NCBI RefSeq assembly: GCF_024586455.1
Contig: NW_026089623.1
Span: forward strand, 13,414,784 to 13,478,783
DNA length: 64,000 nucleotides
Direction of reading: 5' to 3'
From: Bactrocera neohumeralis
Lineage: Eukaryota; Arthropoda; Insecta; Diptera; Tephritidae
The position numbers and the translations under genes are program-made. Below, one piece after another: positions 21,565 through 31,425 of this stretch (within the stretch, counting starts at the first letter, position 1; each line of letters begins with the position of its first letter). The notes below the pieces were generated by a model, which was not told where the DNA came from, ran no database searches, and was given only the letters and a program-made list of their open reading frames with translations.

Positions 21565-22753
21565 TTTTTACTTAATAAATTTTGCAGCATTTGATTTTGA
21601 GATTTTATTAAATCCTGGATCATGTTTTGCATGGTGGACATAAATTGTGTCATGCACTGTGTAAGATTTATAATCATAGTGTCAATACCTCCATTTGGAG
21701 GATTTTGCGGCTGTTGCATTTGCACAGTGTTGCCTTTCACCACATTTGCATAGCTTCCTTGCATATTATTATTGTTAGAAGTAATGGGATTTGATCTTTT
21801 TTCTGAGGTTGCTATAATTTCATTACGGGGTGTTTGTAACATTTGGTTACGACGTGCTTGAATGCCCTGTGACAACTTTGATTTCAAATCTTTATATACA
21901 GGGCAACTTCTGTAGTTAGCAGTGTGATTTCCTCCGCAATTGCTGCATTTTTTATTTAATTCTTCTTTCTTAAGGGTGCATTTTGAAGTGGGATGTAAAT
22001 CACCACATACCACACAAACACTGCGTAGAGTGCAATATGATTTAGTATGCCCATATTCTTGGCAGTTAGTACATTGTACCGGGCCGTTTCTTTTATGTGG
22101 TTCTTCCACAGTTACTCTACGATGCAGCAAATATTTAAGATTATATATAGGATGGGTCTCATTTTTTTTTTAAGTTGATTCGAATTGGGCAACAGTTCAA
22201 TTTTAAACATTGGCTGTGGTACTTTGTTTCTATTAAATATATTTACAACAGTTTTAATACCAAAACCGCATTCTTCCAGTGCTTCTTTGACTTCACTGGA
22301 GTCTACGGCGGACTCTATACCCTTGATTACAACAACTAGGCCCTTAGAGCTCTTCAGTTGATACGAATAATAATTTTTGTTTTTATTTGACAAAAATTTA
22401 ACGATTTCCATGAAACTTTTTTCAGTGTAGGTCTGAATTTTTGTTTCGTCTATATTGCCTTTTTTCAAAGGCACTAAATGAAAATTGTTAGTACCTACAA
22501 TTTTGCTTAATTCAGCAACGAGAGCATTACTGCTACGCTCGCGCAAATATATTGGGGGTGGTTTGGCATTAACGACTGTGGTGGTACCCTTCGCATCGTC
22601 GTCTGAACCATTGCTTAGTATGGCAAATCTGTTGCCATTTAGGATTTCTGGCTTTTTACTATTTGGCGTGCCTGGTTGAAATTTTTTGGTATTGACCGCT
22701 GATTTAACTGGACTTAAGAAATTAATGACATTTAGAAATATGCATATTTGCAT
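21561..22753 (-). pseudogene. ORF1 of jockey-clade LINE: Gag-like zinc-knuckle protein
   Basis: The first part, 22753-22112, carries the PRE_C2HC-type region found in jockey ORF1 (NRFAILSNGSDDDAK; LKSSKGLVVVIKGIESAV). The second part, 22130-21561, has three CCHC-type knuckles: CTNCQEYGHTKSYC, CVVCGDLHPTSKC and CSNCGGNHTANYRSC. The two parts are joined across an A10 homopolymer near 22160-22170 by a single-base slip. A Gln/Met-rich coiled C-terminus follows. The protein binds element RNA. The ATGA overlap with ORF2 lies at 21564-21561. Confidence 0.8.
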
Positions 22754-22790
22754 TATTTCGTTGTCATTTCCATATTCGTAGCAATAGAAT

Positions 22791-23423
22791 TTCTAAGGCA
22801 TAAGTAAAGTAATGGCCGCCGATTGTCACCCCTTGCCGCTGTAGCAGCTTCGCCTACAAACATGCGTAAATATGTATGTATGTATACGTATGATCTTGAA
22901 TACATATCGACGCAGATTTTTGCGAGAAGCACCAGAAAGTTGTGCAATTTATGATTTTTGGCTTTTGCCATCGTCGCGAAAAGACGACTTGTTGGCAAAG
23001 GCATGCTCGGGGAGATGTTACGGCCTCTGTTTTTATGAATGAAGCGAGATCGCTTGTGGAATTTGCGCCTGCGTCGATGAATGAAATCGTTTTTGTTGTA
23101 AAATGCACTACACTTGTTCTTCGCCAATTTCGCTGCCATATTGTCTTGTGAAGATCAATTTTTTGTTGGTGACATATACATATGTATGTGTACGCATATG
23201 TATGTTTGTATGCTTGTGCATTATTTGTTTGGCAATGTATGCAAATATATGTACATATAAGTATATATGAATGTATGAACATGCAAGTCAATGCGAGCAC
23301 ATGTAATAAGTATATTGACAAGTGATGAAAATATGATTTCAATTTCTGAACGCGCACATGCGTATACATACACTCATATGAGCATGTGCAGATACACAAG
23401 ATAGGATACAAGATGTATGCATT
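22791..23423. other. Helentron-like interior, ORF-like start on minus strand
   Basis: A minus-strand segment begins ATGGCAGCGAAATTGGCGAA at 23139. Its leader GATCTTCACAAGACAAT is repeated in opposite orientation at 24666-24682 in front of the spliced frame there. After about 60 codons the frame runs into ATGTATGTA-type microsatellite, so I do not call a gene. Several blocks (GCATATGTATGTTTGTATGC near 23195) are shared with 18297-18320. Confidence 0.4.
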
Positions 23424-23577
23424 TTAACATCGTATACTATACTAATAAATATTTTTCTTACTAATAGAAATTAAATTTATCACAGCAATATACATAATAC
23501 ACATATACATAATATTGCTGTGATAAATTTAATTTCTATTAGTAAGAAAAATATTTATTTTTAGTATACGATGTTAA
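23424..23577. mobile_element. Near-perfect hairpin MITE flanked by TTAA
   Basis: The arms TTAACATCGTATACTA...ACAGCAATAT (23424-23490) and their reverse complement (23511-23577) pair over about 65 bp with only a few mismatches, leaving a loop of about 20 bp. TTAA at both outer edges is the target preferred by piggyBac-type transposases, although it also forms part of the inverted repeat here. There is no coding capacity. Confidence 0.75.
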
Positions 23578-23584
23578 AAGCAAA

Positions 23585-23715
23585 AAATTAAAAATTTATT
23601 CTGTCGAGATTCGAACCTGTGGTAGCATCTTGACTTCCCTTAAGCGCTTACCACCAACACCACCATTGACACTTAGGTTGCGCTGACTTAAGTATGGTTT
23701 GGTTATGCATGTATG
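23585..23715 (-). repeat. tRNA-derived SINE, copy 2
   Basis: The minus strand has an A-box-like GGTGGTAAGCGCTTAAG (about 23652-23642), then a B-box GGTTCGAATC (23617-23608) and an A/T-rich tail. The upstream GTGTCAATGGTGGTGTTGG is identical to that in copy 1 at 18115-18240. The two copies differ mainly between the boxes. The tail sits next to the hairpin MITE. Confidence 0.55.
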
Positions 23716-24660
23716 TACATAAGAAACATACGATGGTTCTAATAATTTTGTTTAAGTATAGAAATATGCTTTTGTAGAACATTTGCTTTTGCAAACATAC
23801 AGACAAATGTGCAAACGACATAATATATGTATGTATGATTGTTTCGCATTTTGCTTCTACGCCGGTCAAATTTCTATACAAAAATCGGCTGAAATGTGTG
23901 AGAAAATAAAAAATGGACAACTAGTGCAAATAATTTTTAAAAAATTTATTGACAATTAAATATAAATGAAAATACATGTAAATTTACTTAAATTTATTGA
24001 AATTTCGTTTCGCATTTTTCGGCACTTTCAAATTATCTAATATAAGTAAATTTCACGACTTAACCCGCATACGTCTTATTCGCGAAAAATTTCCAAATTT
24101 ATGAAAATTGGCGCAATTATTGACACTTCAATTTTGTGTAAAGTTTAAAACATGTTTACATATGAATATATAATATATTTGATTTTGGCGCAATTATTGA
24201 CACTTGTCTTCATATACAAAATTGGGCCAAAACGAAACAATGAAATACATACATAATTACTTTTGCATGTCAATATGGAAATGCAAAACGCAAAGGCATA
24301 TATTGCACATATGTACATACAAGCGATTTCTTGGTTGAAAGCAAAAATTGAAGCATGAGAAATTGAAATGCCGACGGCAAAACGAAATTGCTTATATTAG
24401 TACATTGCGTATGAATCATGAAAATATCATCATAATGTTTAGGTAAATCGTTTATATATTTAAAATGAGTTATTACAAAATAAGATCAAATTAGCATTAA
24501 ATAATTTGAAAAATAAAAGAGTTCTACATACATATTTCCATCCTATGGAATATCAAAGAAATCATTTTATAAATACATATATTTCTGTCTCTTCATATTC
24601 TCGGTTAGAATATGTGAGAGAATTATAAAAAATGTTAAAATTGCGAGGCGAATTCCGACC
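23716..24660. other. AT-rich filler within the Helentron-like region
   Basis: I see no gene or recognisable element. GGCGCAATTATTGACACTT occurs twice (about 24111 and 24187), so a short internal duplication is present. Otherwise it is simple AT-rich DNA with scattered ATGTATGTA repeats. Confidence 0.4.
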
Positions 24661-24682
24661 TACCTGATCTTCACAAGACAAT

Positions 24683-25316
24683 ATGGCAGCCAAATTGGCT
24701 GGACCTCCGATCAATGTTGATAAAATAAATGACAGTGATAATACGCATAACACAGCGGATTCCAGGTTATGTGATGGTAAGTTTCTCTTGAATATTTCAA
24801 TGGTCCGTAATAGATGCACCTTGTGCATTAAACTTGTGCCTTGAAACTAATATCAATTGGATTGGCAAAAATTTTAATGATTTGATTTTAAATTTATTTT
24901 ACAGCGGAAAAAGACAGTGTAGCCCGTATTTCAAGAGGAGGGAAAACAGCACAATATTATCGTGAATACCGAGCACGAAAGAAAGCAGAGCGGGAAAAGG
25001 AGAAATTGAAAATGATAGCTGGCAGTTAATCGAAGAAGAGGAAAACAGCTGCGGAATATCAGAGAGCGCGTAAAAAAAGATTCAACGTTTGCTGTTCCAT
25101 CAATGTCTGCGGGAGCATCTATAACTACTGATGAATCAACGGTCGTCAATGCACCGATAACTGCTGGGCCTTCAACGCGTGTTGATAGATTACAAAAGAG
25201 AGATGATTACGCTGCATATTCTCTTCCGCAACGAAGAGACAGAACTATTTTTCTAGTCAAAGTTCCTTCATTTAGACTTTGCTTTATTCTTTATTTTATG
25301 TGCTTAATAAATTTAT
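24683..25316 (+). pseudogene. Spliced N-terminal frame of a Helentron/Helitron-like protein, truncated
   Basis: Exon 1 runs 24683-24776 (MAAKLAGPPINVDKINDS...), the intron has GTAAGT..TTTTACAG boundaries, and exon 2 starts at 24905. The join keeps the frame (D-A-E-K-D-S). Exon 2 carries a basic YYREYRARKKAEREKEK motif and ends at a TAA (25027). The same type of motif returns as KTAAEYQRARKKR just after the stop. A later frame (25103-25316) holds SAGASITTDESTV and RLQKRDDYAAYSL. Such YR-ARKKA repeats occur in N-termini of insect Helitron-related proteins. No Rep or helicase domain follows, so the element is internally deleted. Confidence 0.5.
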
Positions 25317-27292
25317 AAAATGTGAATTTAAGTTTTTCTAGTTTTCTTTCATATAAAATGATATGCATTTCTTGGAATATCACTAAGAAGTGTAACTTCA
25401 TCCGCGCGTAGGGACTCCACGCCCCTTTTTTATTATTTCGCGTCAGCTATTGAACATTTAAAAGAAATTGTTAAAAGTGACAGATTAAAAATTGAAAAAG
25501 AACTTAATTCGATAAATAAGCTTATATATGATGAATATAAACAAACTTTATATTTAGATCAATACACAAAAATTCAATTGTTAAAAAGTAAAATAGAACA
25601 TATACAAGAAAAAGTTGTATCCGCTAAATATGGGATAATACATCCGAATATTTTAACTAACGAAGAAATTGTAAAATATAATATTGATTATTATAAACTA
25701 AAATATCTACAACTAGGAAAAGTAATTGTTAATAATACATTTCTAGTATTTGGAATAAAAATACCAAAAATGTTTGAAAATGTAAAAATACGAAAAATTA
25801 TCCCAATACCTAACAGAGAAAATAATGAAATAGATGCAAAATTAGAGGAAATATTTAACTACAAAAATAAAACATTAATATTTGAAGATAATAAATCATT
25901 AAAACAAATGAAAATAAGCAAACATTGTATTTTAAGAAATAATTGTTATCTTGTAAAATGTAAAGAACTCGAAATAATACACTTAAACATAAAAACAATT
26001 CTTATTAAAAATGCACTTTAAAAATTAATAATACATGTAATCAAGAGACTATGTAATAAGGTTCAATTAAAATTAATGACTATTATTTTTCAAATTTTGT
26101 TGAAGCTATAAAAGAAAATATTGTTACTTTAAAATATAAAGACAGTCAGAATTTTACAAAAAAAAATTACTTTTGACGAAATAGTAGAAGAACATAAATC
26201 AAATACAGAAAAAATTTTTAAATTGAAAATACAAATGAAAATATCTCATGATTGCAACATATTACAATCTTGTTAGTAGCTACTGTCATTATCAAAAAAC
26301 ACAAATATATAAATATAATATTATAAAAGTATGCTTATTCAGCAATCTATATATGTATATAAAAATAAGTCCGTATATCTACGTCGCCGAACTAATCATA
26401 AACGCGCCGTGGGATTTCAACCAAACTTATACACTACGTAGACAGTGGCCCATTTATGGTTTATATGAAGTTTGGTTGAAATCCGATAACCCATGTGTGT
26501 GCGGTGCGTATGTGAAGTGAGTGTGTTTTTGCCGCAGGCATTTTTTGTACCGTATACAGCATTCATTAGTATTGAATACATTTTGGTCGTTTGTGAATTG
26601 GAGAGCATTGCACGGAGTGATGCAAATAGCAATTTGTTATCATTTCTCTTTTCTCTTTGGACGTCATTGGTGATTCATCTTATCATAATCGATTTTTGAA
26701 AACATTATTTTCTTCGCATTTTTTGGTGAGTATTTTGATAAAAATAAATTAATTTTCGTGCTAATCATCGTTCTAATTTGAATATTTTGTTAAAAAAAAT
26801 TTAAAAAAAAAATGATTAATGAGATAAAAGTCGATTGTTTTGCTAAACAAGTGTTCTGATTGTTACAAGTCCATCATATGATTTTGTGACATAATCTCAA
26901 ATTTGATATTTTGTGAAAAAAATTAAAAAATTGAGTGAATTTTTTTTTGTTTAATGTCCGATCAGTGAGCTAAAAATTACTTGGATTTTTTGGCACATTT
27001 TTAATTGAATTTTGTCACATTTTCAGCAGTTTTTCGTGTCTTTTCGTCACGTTTTGGTGCTTTTCGAGTGCAGACGATCTCGAACGTTTCATTTTCGCTT
27101 CCGAACGGTAAGACAAAAATTATTTCGATTTTTTGGCCAATTTTTAATTGAATTTTGACACATTTACAGCATATTTTAACAATTATCGTGTCTTTTCGTG
27201 ACTTCTAGGTGCTTTTCGAGTCCAGAATTTGCTGGAGTTCATCAATTTATTACTGAAGTTCTTTATTATCTTTGGTTTAGTTTCTTCTAAAA

Positions 27293-28830
27293 ATGCCACG
27301 AAGAGCAAGAGCTGACATTGGACGTCGGTCGCGTAGAACGCAAAATAGATCAAGCGAAAGGGAAAATCAATCGCAAGAACAGCGATAACAAAAGATTGCA
27401 AATACAAGGGAACATGCAAGATCGCGTTCAGATCGTAGGCCGACAAGTACGAGTATTAATCAAAATGTTCAAAGGCGTGCCGCACAAATCACGCAATTGA
27501 TTACAGTTTGCATAAGTTTGTGGTGATTGGTGGAATGAACAAAGTATGCCAACATTATAATGCACTGAAATTTCATAATGAAACACCTGGAATGTGTTGT
27601 GCCAGTGGCAAAGTAAGATTACCAGAATTACAACACCCACCGGAACCGTTGACAACATTAATTTCAGGAACAACGCCGCAATCGAAACATTTTTTGGATA
27701 ATATCCAAATGTATAATTCGTGCTTTAAAATGACTTCCTTTGGAGCGACGAATGTAATACGAAATAATTTCATGCCGACATTTAAGGTAATTTCGGCTCT
27801 GGGAATTTCGAATGAAGCATACAGCGAAATTTCAGAACTTTTCACAAGTTCTAATCAATCATATTTTGCCTCACAATTTCAGATACAAGGGCAAATTTAT
27901 CATAGGATTGGTTGATTATTGCCATTTCTAGATGCAAACCACCAATTCTTGCAAATATACTCCCTTGGCAATAATGAAAATGAAGTAGATGCACGTTGTT
28001 CAATATTCACAAGTGCCAGAAGAATAATAGTACGTGAATTGCAAGCATTGTTTCATGAACAAAATGATTTGATTAATACTTTTCGGACAGCACTTGATCA
28101 GATGTCGTCTGATGATCATAAAATCGTGATTCGTGCTGATAGAAGACCAATCGGAGAACATGAACGAAGATTTAATGCACCTAGAAATAATGAAGTTGCT
28201 GTGGTGATTGTCGGCGATGAGTTTCAATCATGTGGCATTGTATTGCGTAGAAGAAATAATCAGTTACAACGTGTTTGTGAAACACATCGCTCTTACGATG
28301 CCCTACAGTACCCAATTTTGTTTTGTCGGGGTGAAGACGGATACTCTATTAATTTAAAAATGGTAGATATCGCAAACCCACGTGAGTGTTTGTTGTGTTT
28401 AATATACTTTTCCAATTTTGTTTAACAAGAATTAGTATGAAATGATTGAAATTTCCATTTGTTTTTTTTCTCTTCAGAACGTGAAGTCAATGAAACTGTC
28501 AGCGCTATGAACTATTATGCACATAGAATTATGATACGACAAAATCAGGAAAATCATATTTTGATATGCCGGAGACTCTTTCATCAATATGTCGTAGACA
28601 TGTATGCAAAGATAGAAACAGGGCGTTTGAACTTTATTCGATTCAGTCAACGGATGTTGCGATCAGAAGAGTATATACATATGTTATATACATATGTACA
28701 TCTCCGCGATGCAATCAATAATGATGGAAATGTTGACAATGTTGGACAAGTTGTTATTTTACCAGCAAGTTACAGAGGCAGTCCAAGGCACATGCATGAT
28801 TATGCACAAGACATACCTGTTAAGTTTTGA
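27293..28830 (+). pseudogene. Helitron 1 N-terminal and Helitron-like-N part, broken
   Basis: It begins MPRRARADIGRRSRRTQNRS at 27293 and reaches a TAA near 27386. The frame shifts to GGMNKVCQHYNALKFHNET (27523), GKVRLPELQHPPEPL and MTSFGA: the Helitron-like N domain. It continues with EVDARCSIFTSARRIIVREL, GEHERRFNAPRNNEVAVV and RSYDALQYPILF to about 28380. A canonical intron (GTGAGT at 28382 to CTTCAG at 28477) rejoins the frame at VNETVSAMNYYAHR. The last piece ends at RGSPRHMHDYAQD, just before the HUH Rep motifs expected in this family, which are absent. This copy therefore cannot nick DNA. Confidence 0.75.
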
Positions 28831-29700
28831 TTACTAATCGTAATTATTAGTAATCTGATTACTTTGTATTTGAGAGTGAAATAATTGATTATATTACGAT
28901 TATCTTGGTCCCAAGTAGATTACGTAATGATTAAGATTACAAGTAATCAAAAAATAATCAGGATTACTCTGGATTACTGAAAAGAATCAAAAATAATCAA
29001 AATGAATAATTGATTCTTTTCAGCGATTCTTTTCGATTATTTTTGATTCTGTTTGATTCTTTTCAATCCAAAACCCCAAACAACTTTGGTCTTTTTGCTT
29101 TTTTTAATTTTTAATAAATTGTTTTATTCAATTTCGTACAACAAATAAAGATATTCAAGAGTCTTGAATCAAGACATAATAACTAAATGTAACACCAAAA
29201 AAATAACAAACTTCATTTATAACAAAATAACAAGAAAAATATACATTAACTCCATTTAGAATTTGCTTTCAATAACACCAATTTCTCAAATGATAAGTCC
29301 GACATTGACTGGCGCCTTGGACTGTTCACTATCCCCGCAAAGGAAAATAACCTCTCTACTGGTGCTGAGGATGTCAGGGGAGTATTAAAGGCAACAAAAG
29401 CTTCTTTTAGACTGCAATGTTTTACCCAAGTGTCGTCTGTTCTTGAATTGTCATTTAAGTAACAGAAAAAGTGATGGGTCAAAAAAGCCCGACGATCACT
29501 AGAACTTGGCTCAGGAGTAGCATTTGTTCCTTCTTCGTTATCTGTGTCTGTATAAAGATAAATGAATTTAATAAAAATAATCTAAGAATATTCAAGCAAT
29601 CCTACCGTTGAGGTCAAAACCAAAATGCCTATTATTTGCAAATAATTCATTACTTTTCAATATTTGTGCATTGAAAGCACGATTATCTTTTGCATAGTTT
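28829..29700 (-). mobile_element. hAT transposon fragment inside Helitron 1
   Basis: The minus strand encodes the C-terminal dimerisation region of a hAT transposase: KEAFVAFNTPLTSSAPVERL and FSFAGIVNSPRRQSMSD, ending FEKLVLLKANSKWS at 29246. A splice joins DLNG (exon ending at 29606) to DTDNEEG (exon starting at 29547), with canonical GTAGGA..ACAG. The RNase H-like catalytic part is absent. The left side (28829-29068) is AT-rich with hairpins, such as GATTACTAAT pairing with ATTAGTAATC. I could not define the hAT ends or the 8-bp duplication. Confidence 0.65.
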
Positions 29701-29753
29701 TCGTGCGGGGACTTGGCACGTAGTGTCACACTTTTCGTCAAGCATGTCAGGAA

Positions 29754-31400
29754 TTGCATTTACTGGAAGATGATAGACACTGGGATGCGACTTTTAGGGA
29801 TGCATCAGCAACAGGTTCTCCTCATCAAATAGGAACATTATTTGCTATTATTATTGCAACATGTTTTCCATCTGATCCATTGCAATTATGGGAAAATTTT
29901 AGGGATTTTATGACCGAAGACATTTTGCATCGAATGCGCCGAATTGCAGGAAACAACGATTTAATAATTACACTTGAAATGTTTAATGAGGCATTGATTA
30001 TCATTGAAGATATTTGTTTGCTAATTGCAAATAAAGCATTGACACAATTGGGTTGGCCAGCTCCAAATCGACCAATGCATGATGCATTCAATAAATTCAA
30101 TAAATTGAATCCAAAACAGAGACACGCATATGATACCATAATGGAATCAGTACGAAATAAAACTGGAGGAATGTTTGTTTTAGATTTCCTTGCTATTAGC
30201 GACTATAAGATCACATAGTAATATAGCATTGACATTGGTCTGGAATAGCAGCGACGTTATTAGATGGTGGTCGGACAGCCCATTCTGCACTTAAATTACC
30301 ACTGAATATGAATGTATGTAAATGAAAATTCCACCTGTAATGTTTCCAAAAATTCGGGAATGGGCAAAGTCTTGCAACAATGCAAATTAGTAGTGTGGGA
30401 TGAATGTACAATGGCCCATAAGAAATCAGTGGAAGCGTTAGACAGGACATTGCAAGACTTGCGTAGTAATGATCAACAGATATTTGGTGGCGCTTTGATT
30501 CTGTTGGCTGGTGATTTTCGTTAGACATTGCCTGTGATTCACCTTTCAACAACAGCAGATGAATTAAAAGCATGTTTAAAGTCATCTTATTTATGGAGAA
30601 AGTACAAATACTCAATTTGACTACAAATGTGCGAGTACAAATTCAAAACGATCCATCGGCCGACACATTTTCAAGGCAACTGTTGGCAATAGGCAATGGT
30701 CAACTTGATGTTGATGGTGAAACTGGCTTAATCACTTTACCAGATAACTTTTGTAATATTGCACCGACAAAAGAAGAATTGGTGTCAAGTGTTTTTCCAA
30801 ATATTGCAGAAAATTATCGCAATCATAATTGGTTAGCTGAAAGAGCTATACTGGCCGCTAAAAATAAAGACCTTGGTCAAATGAATGCAGACATTTTAAC
30901 CCATGTTCCTGGCGAAGTTGTAACATATCAATCAGTTGACACGGTTACGAATCAAGACGACGCTGTTAATTATCCGACAGAATTTTTGAATTCATTGGAT
31001 TTACCCGGATTTCCACCTCATCGTTTACAATTGAAAGTGGGTGCTCCGATTATTATGCTTCGAAATATAAATCAACCACGATTATGCAATGGGACAAGAT
31101 TAGCGGTTAAAAAGGTCATGATCAATTTGATCGAAGCAACAATTTTAAAGGGGAAGTTTAAAGGTGAAGATGTATTGATTCCACGAATTCCAATGATTCC
31201 ATCAGATTTACCTTTTGAATTCAAAAGACTACAGTTTCCAATACGTCTTGCATTTGCTATTGAGATAAATTGTGTGGAATTGATTTAGAATATCCTTGCT
31301 TTTCACACGGCCAGTTGTATGTTTCGTGCTCACGTGTTGGCAAGCCTTCAGTTCTCTTTATCTACACAACAACTCATGGCAAAACCAAAAATGTTGTCCA
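29754..31400 (+). pseudogene. Helitron 1 PIF1-type helicase part, broken
   Basis: Starting with a LEDDRHWDATFRDASATGSP segment, the linker leads to the helicase N-terminus LNPKQRHAYDTIMESV and GGMFVLD near 30165. The Walker A loop that should follow is missing. VVWDECTMAHKKSVEALDR (Walker B, DE) is near 30390, then GALILLAGDFR with a TAG in place of the next residue (Q expected). After a frameshift, 30572-31290 carries motifs including YRNHNWLAERAILAAKN and LQLKVGAPIIMLRNI. The final part (31290-31400) continues in another frame with CFSHGQLYVSCSRVGKPS. ATP-dependent unwinding is lost. Confidence 0.75.
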
Positions 31401-31425
31401 CGAGGACAGGTACCGGGCCCGCTAG

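Larger units (their letters stand above)
18755..22790 (-). mobile_element. Jockey-clade LINE, nearly intact
   Basis: This minus-strand element ends in poly(A), seen as long T runs at 18755-18795. ORF1 (22753-21561) encodes a nucleic-acid-binding Gag-like protein and ORF2 (21564-18905) an endonuclease and RT. Only two lesions are evident: a frameshift in an A10 run near 22165 and another near 19430. It lies inside the Helentron-like region and therefore inserted later. The few lesions suggest a fairly recent arrival. Confidence 0.85.
17869..25430 (+). mobile_element. Helentron-like element(s), with further elements inside
   Basis: Near the left end is TGAAGTTATACTTCTTA (17869-17885). Its inverted counterpart TAAGAAGTGTAACTTCA lies at 25384-25400. 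This is followed by a GCGTAGGGACTCCACGC hairpin (25406-25422) and CCCCTTTTTTATT. Paired subterminal inverted repeats, a 3' hairpin and insertion into T-rich target are diagnostic of Helentrons and their non-autonomous relatives. A second TGAAGTTATGCTTC occurs at 18328, and the sequences at 18258-18330 and 22813-23225 share several blocks. There may therefore be two related copies rather than one. A jockey LINE (18755-22790), two SINEs and a MITE lie within. Confidence 0.55.
17645..26330 (+). pseudogene. Env-like region of errantivirus, in two separated parts
   Basis: The first part (17645-17870) overlaps the end of pol. It has a basic RNKRG cleavage-like site followed by a short Gly-containing hydrophobic stretch, as in the F-type envelope proteins shared by errantiviruses and baculoviruses. 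The second part (about 25440-26330) is a helical, Lys/Ile-rich segment followed by shorter broken pieces and a hydrophobic, possibly membrane-spanning end near 26265-26300. The two parts are about 7.6 kb apart because of the Helentron-like insertion. The second part also has stops and frameshifts after about 26022. No functional product is possible. Confidence 0.65.
12881..26345 (+). mobile_element. Errantivirus-type Ty3/gypsy element, split and 3'-truncated
   Basis: The order is LTR candidate, tRNA-Ser-type primer site, gag, protease/RT/RNase H, integrase and an env-like region, which is the layout of insect errantiviruses (17.6, 297, ZAM, yoyo). The env is split by a Helentron-like insertion (17869-about 25430). 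The 3' end is cut by Helitron 1 at 26345/26346, right after AGTATGCTTATTCAGCAA, which resembles the start of the proposed 5' LTR. All reading frames carry multiple stops and frameshifts, so this is an old dead copy. Confidence 0.75.
26346..31425 (+). mobile_element. Helitron 1, with both ends
   Basis: The 5' end is TCTATATATGTATATAAAAA and the 3' end is GGTACCGGGCCCGCTAG, which gives the required 5'-TC and CTAG-3'. The insertion point lies between A and T (…CAGCA-A|TC…), as expected. The element encodes a Rep/helicase protein in broken pieces (27293-31400). The Rep catalytic region is missing, and a hAT fragment sits in its place (28829-29700). A second Helitron begins at the very next base (31426). 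Confidence 0.85.

Noticed and set aside
22854..23411. 185-codon minus-strand frame with Tyr/Thr/His-rich repeats
   Set aside because: It is a translation of ATGTATGTA and ACATATGTAC microsatellite DNA with no domain and no splice support.
23195..23420. A CRISPR-like or satellite array
   Set aside because: It is simple ATGTATGTA-type sequence without uniform repeat-spacer structure, in a eukaryotic genome.
23424..23577. A microRNA-type hairpin
   Set aside because: The inverted repeat is too long and has TTAA at both ends, which fits a MITE better.
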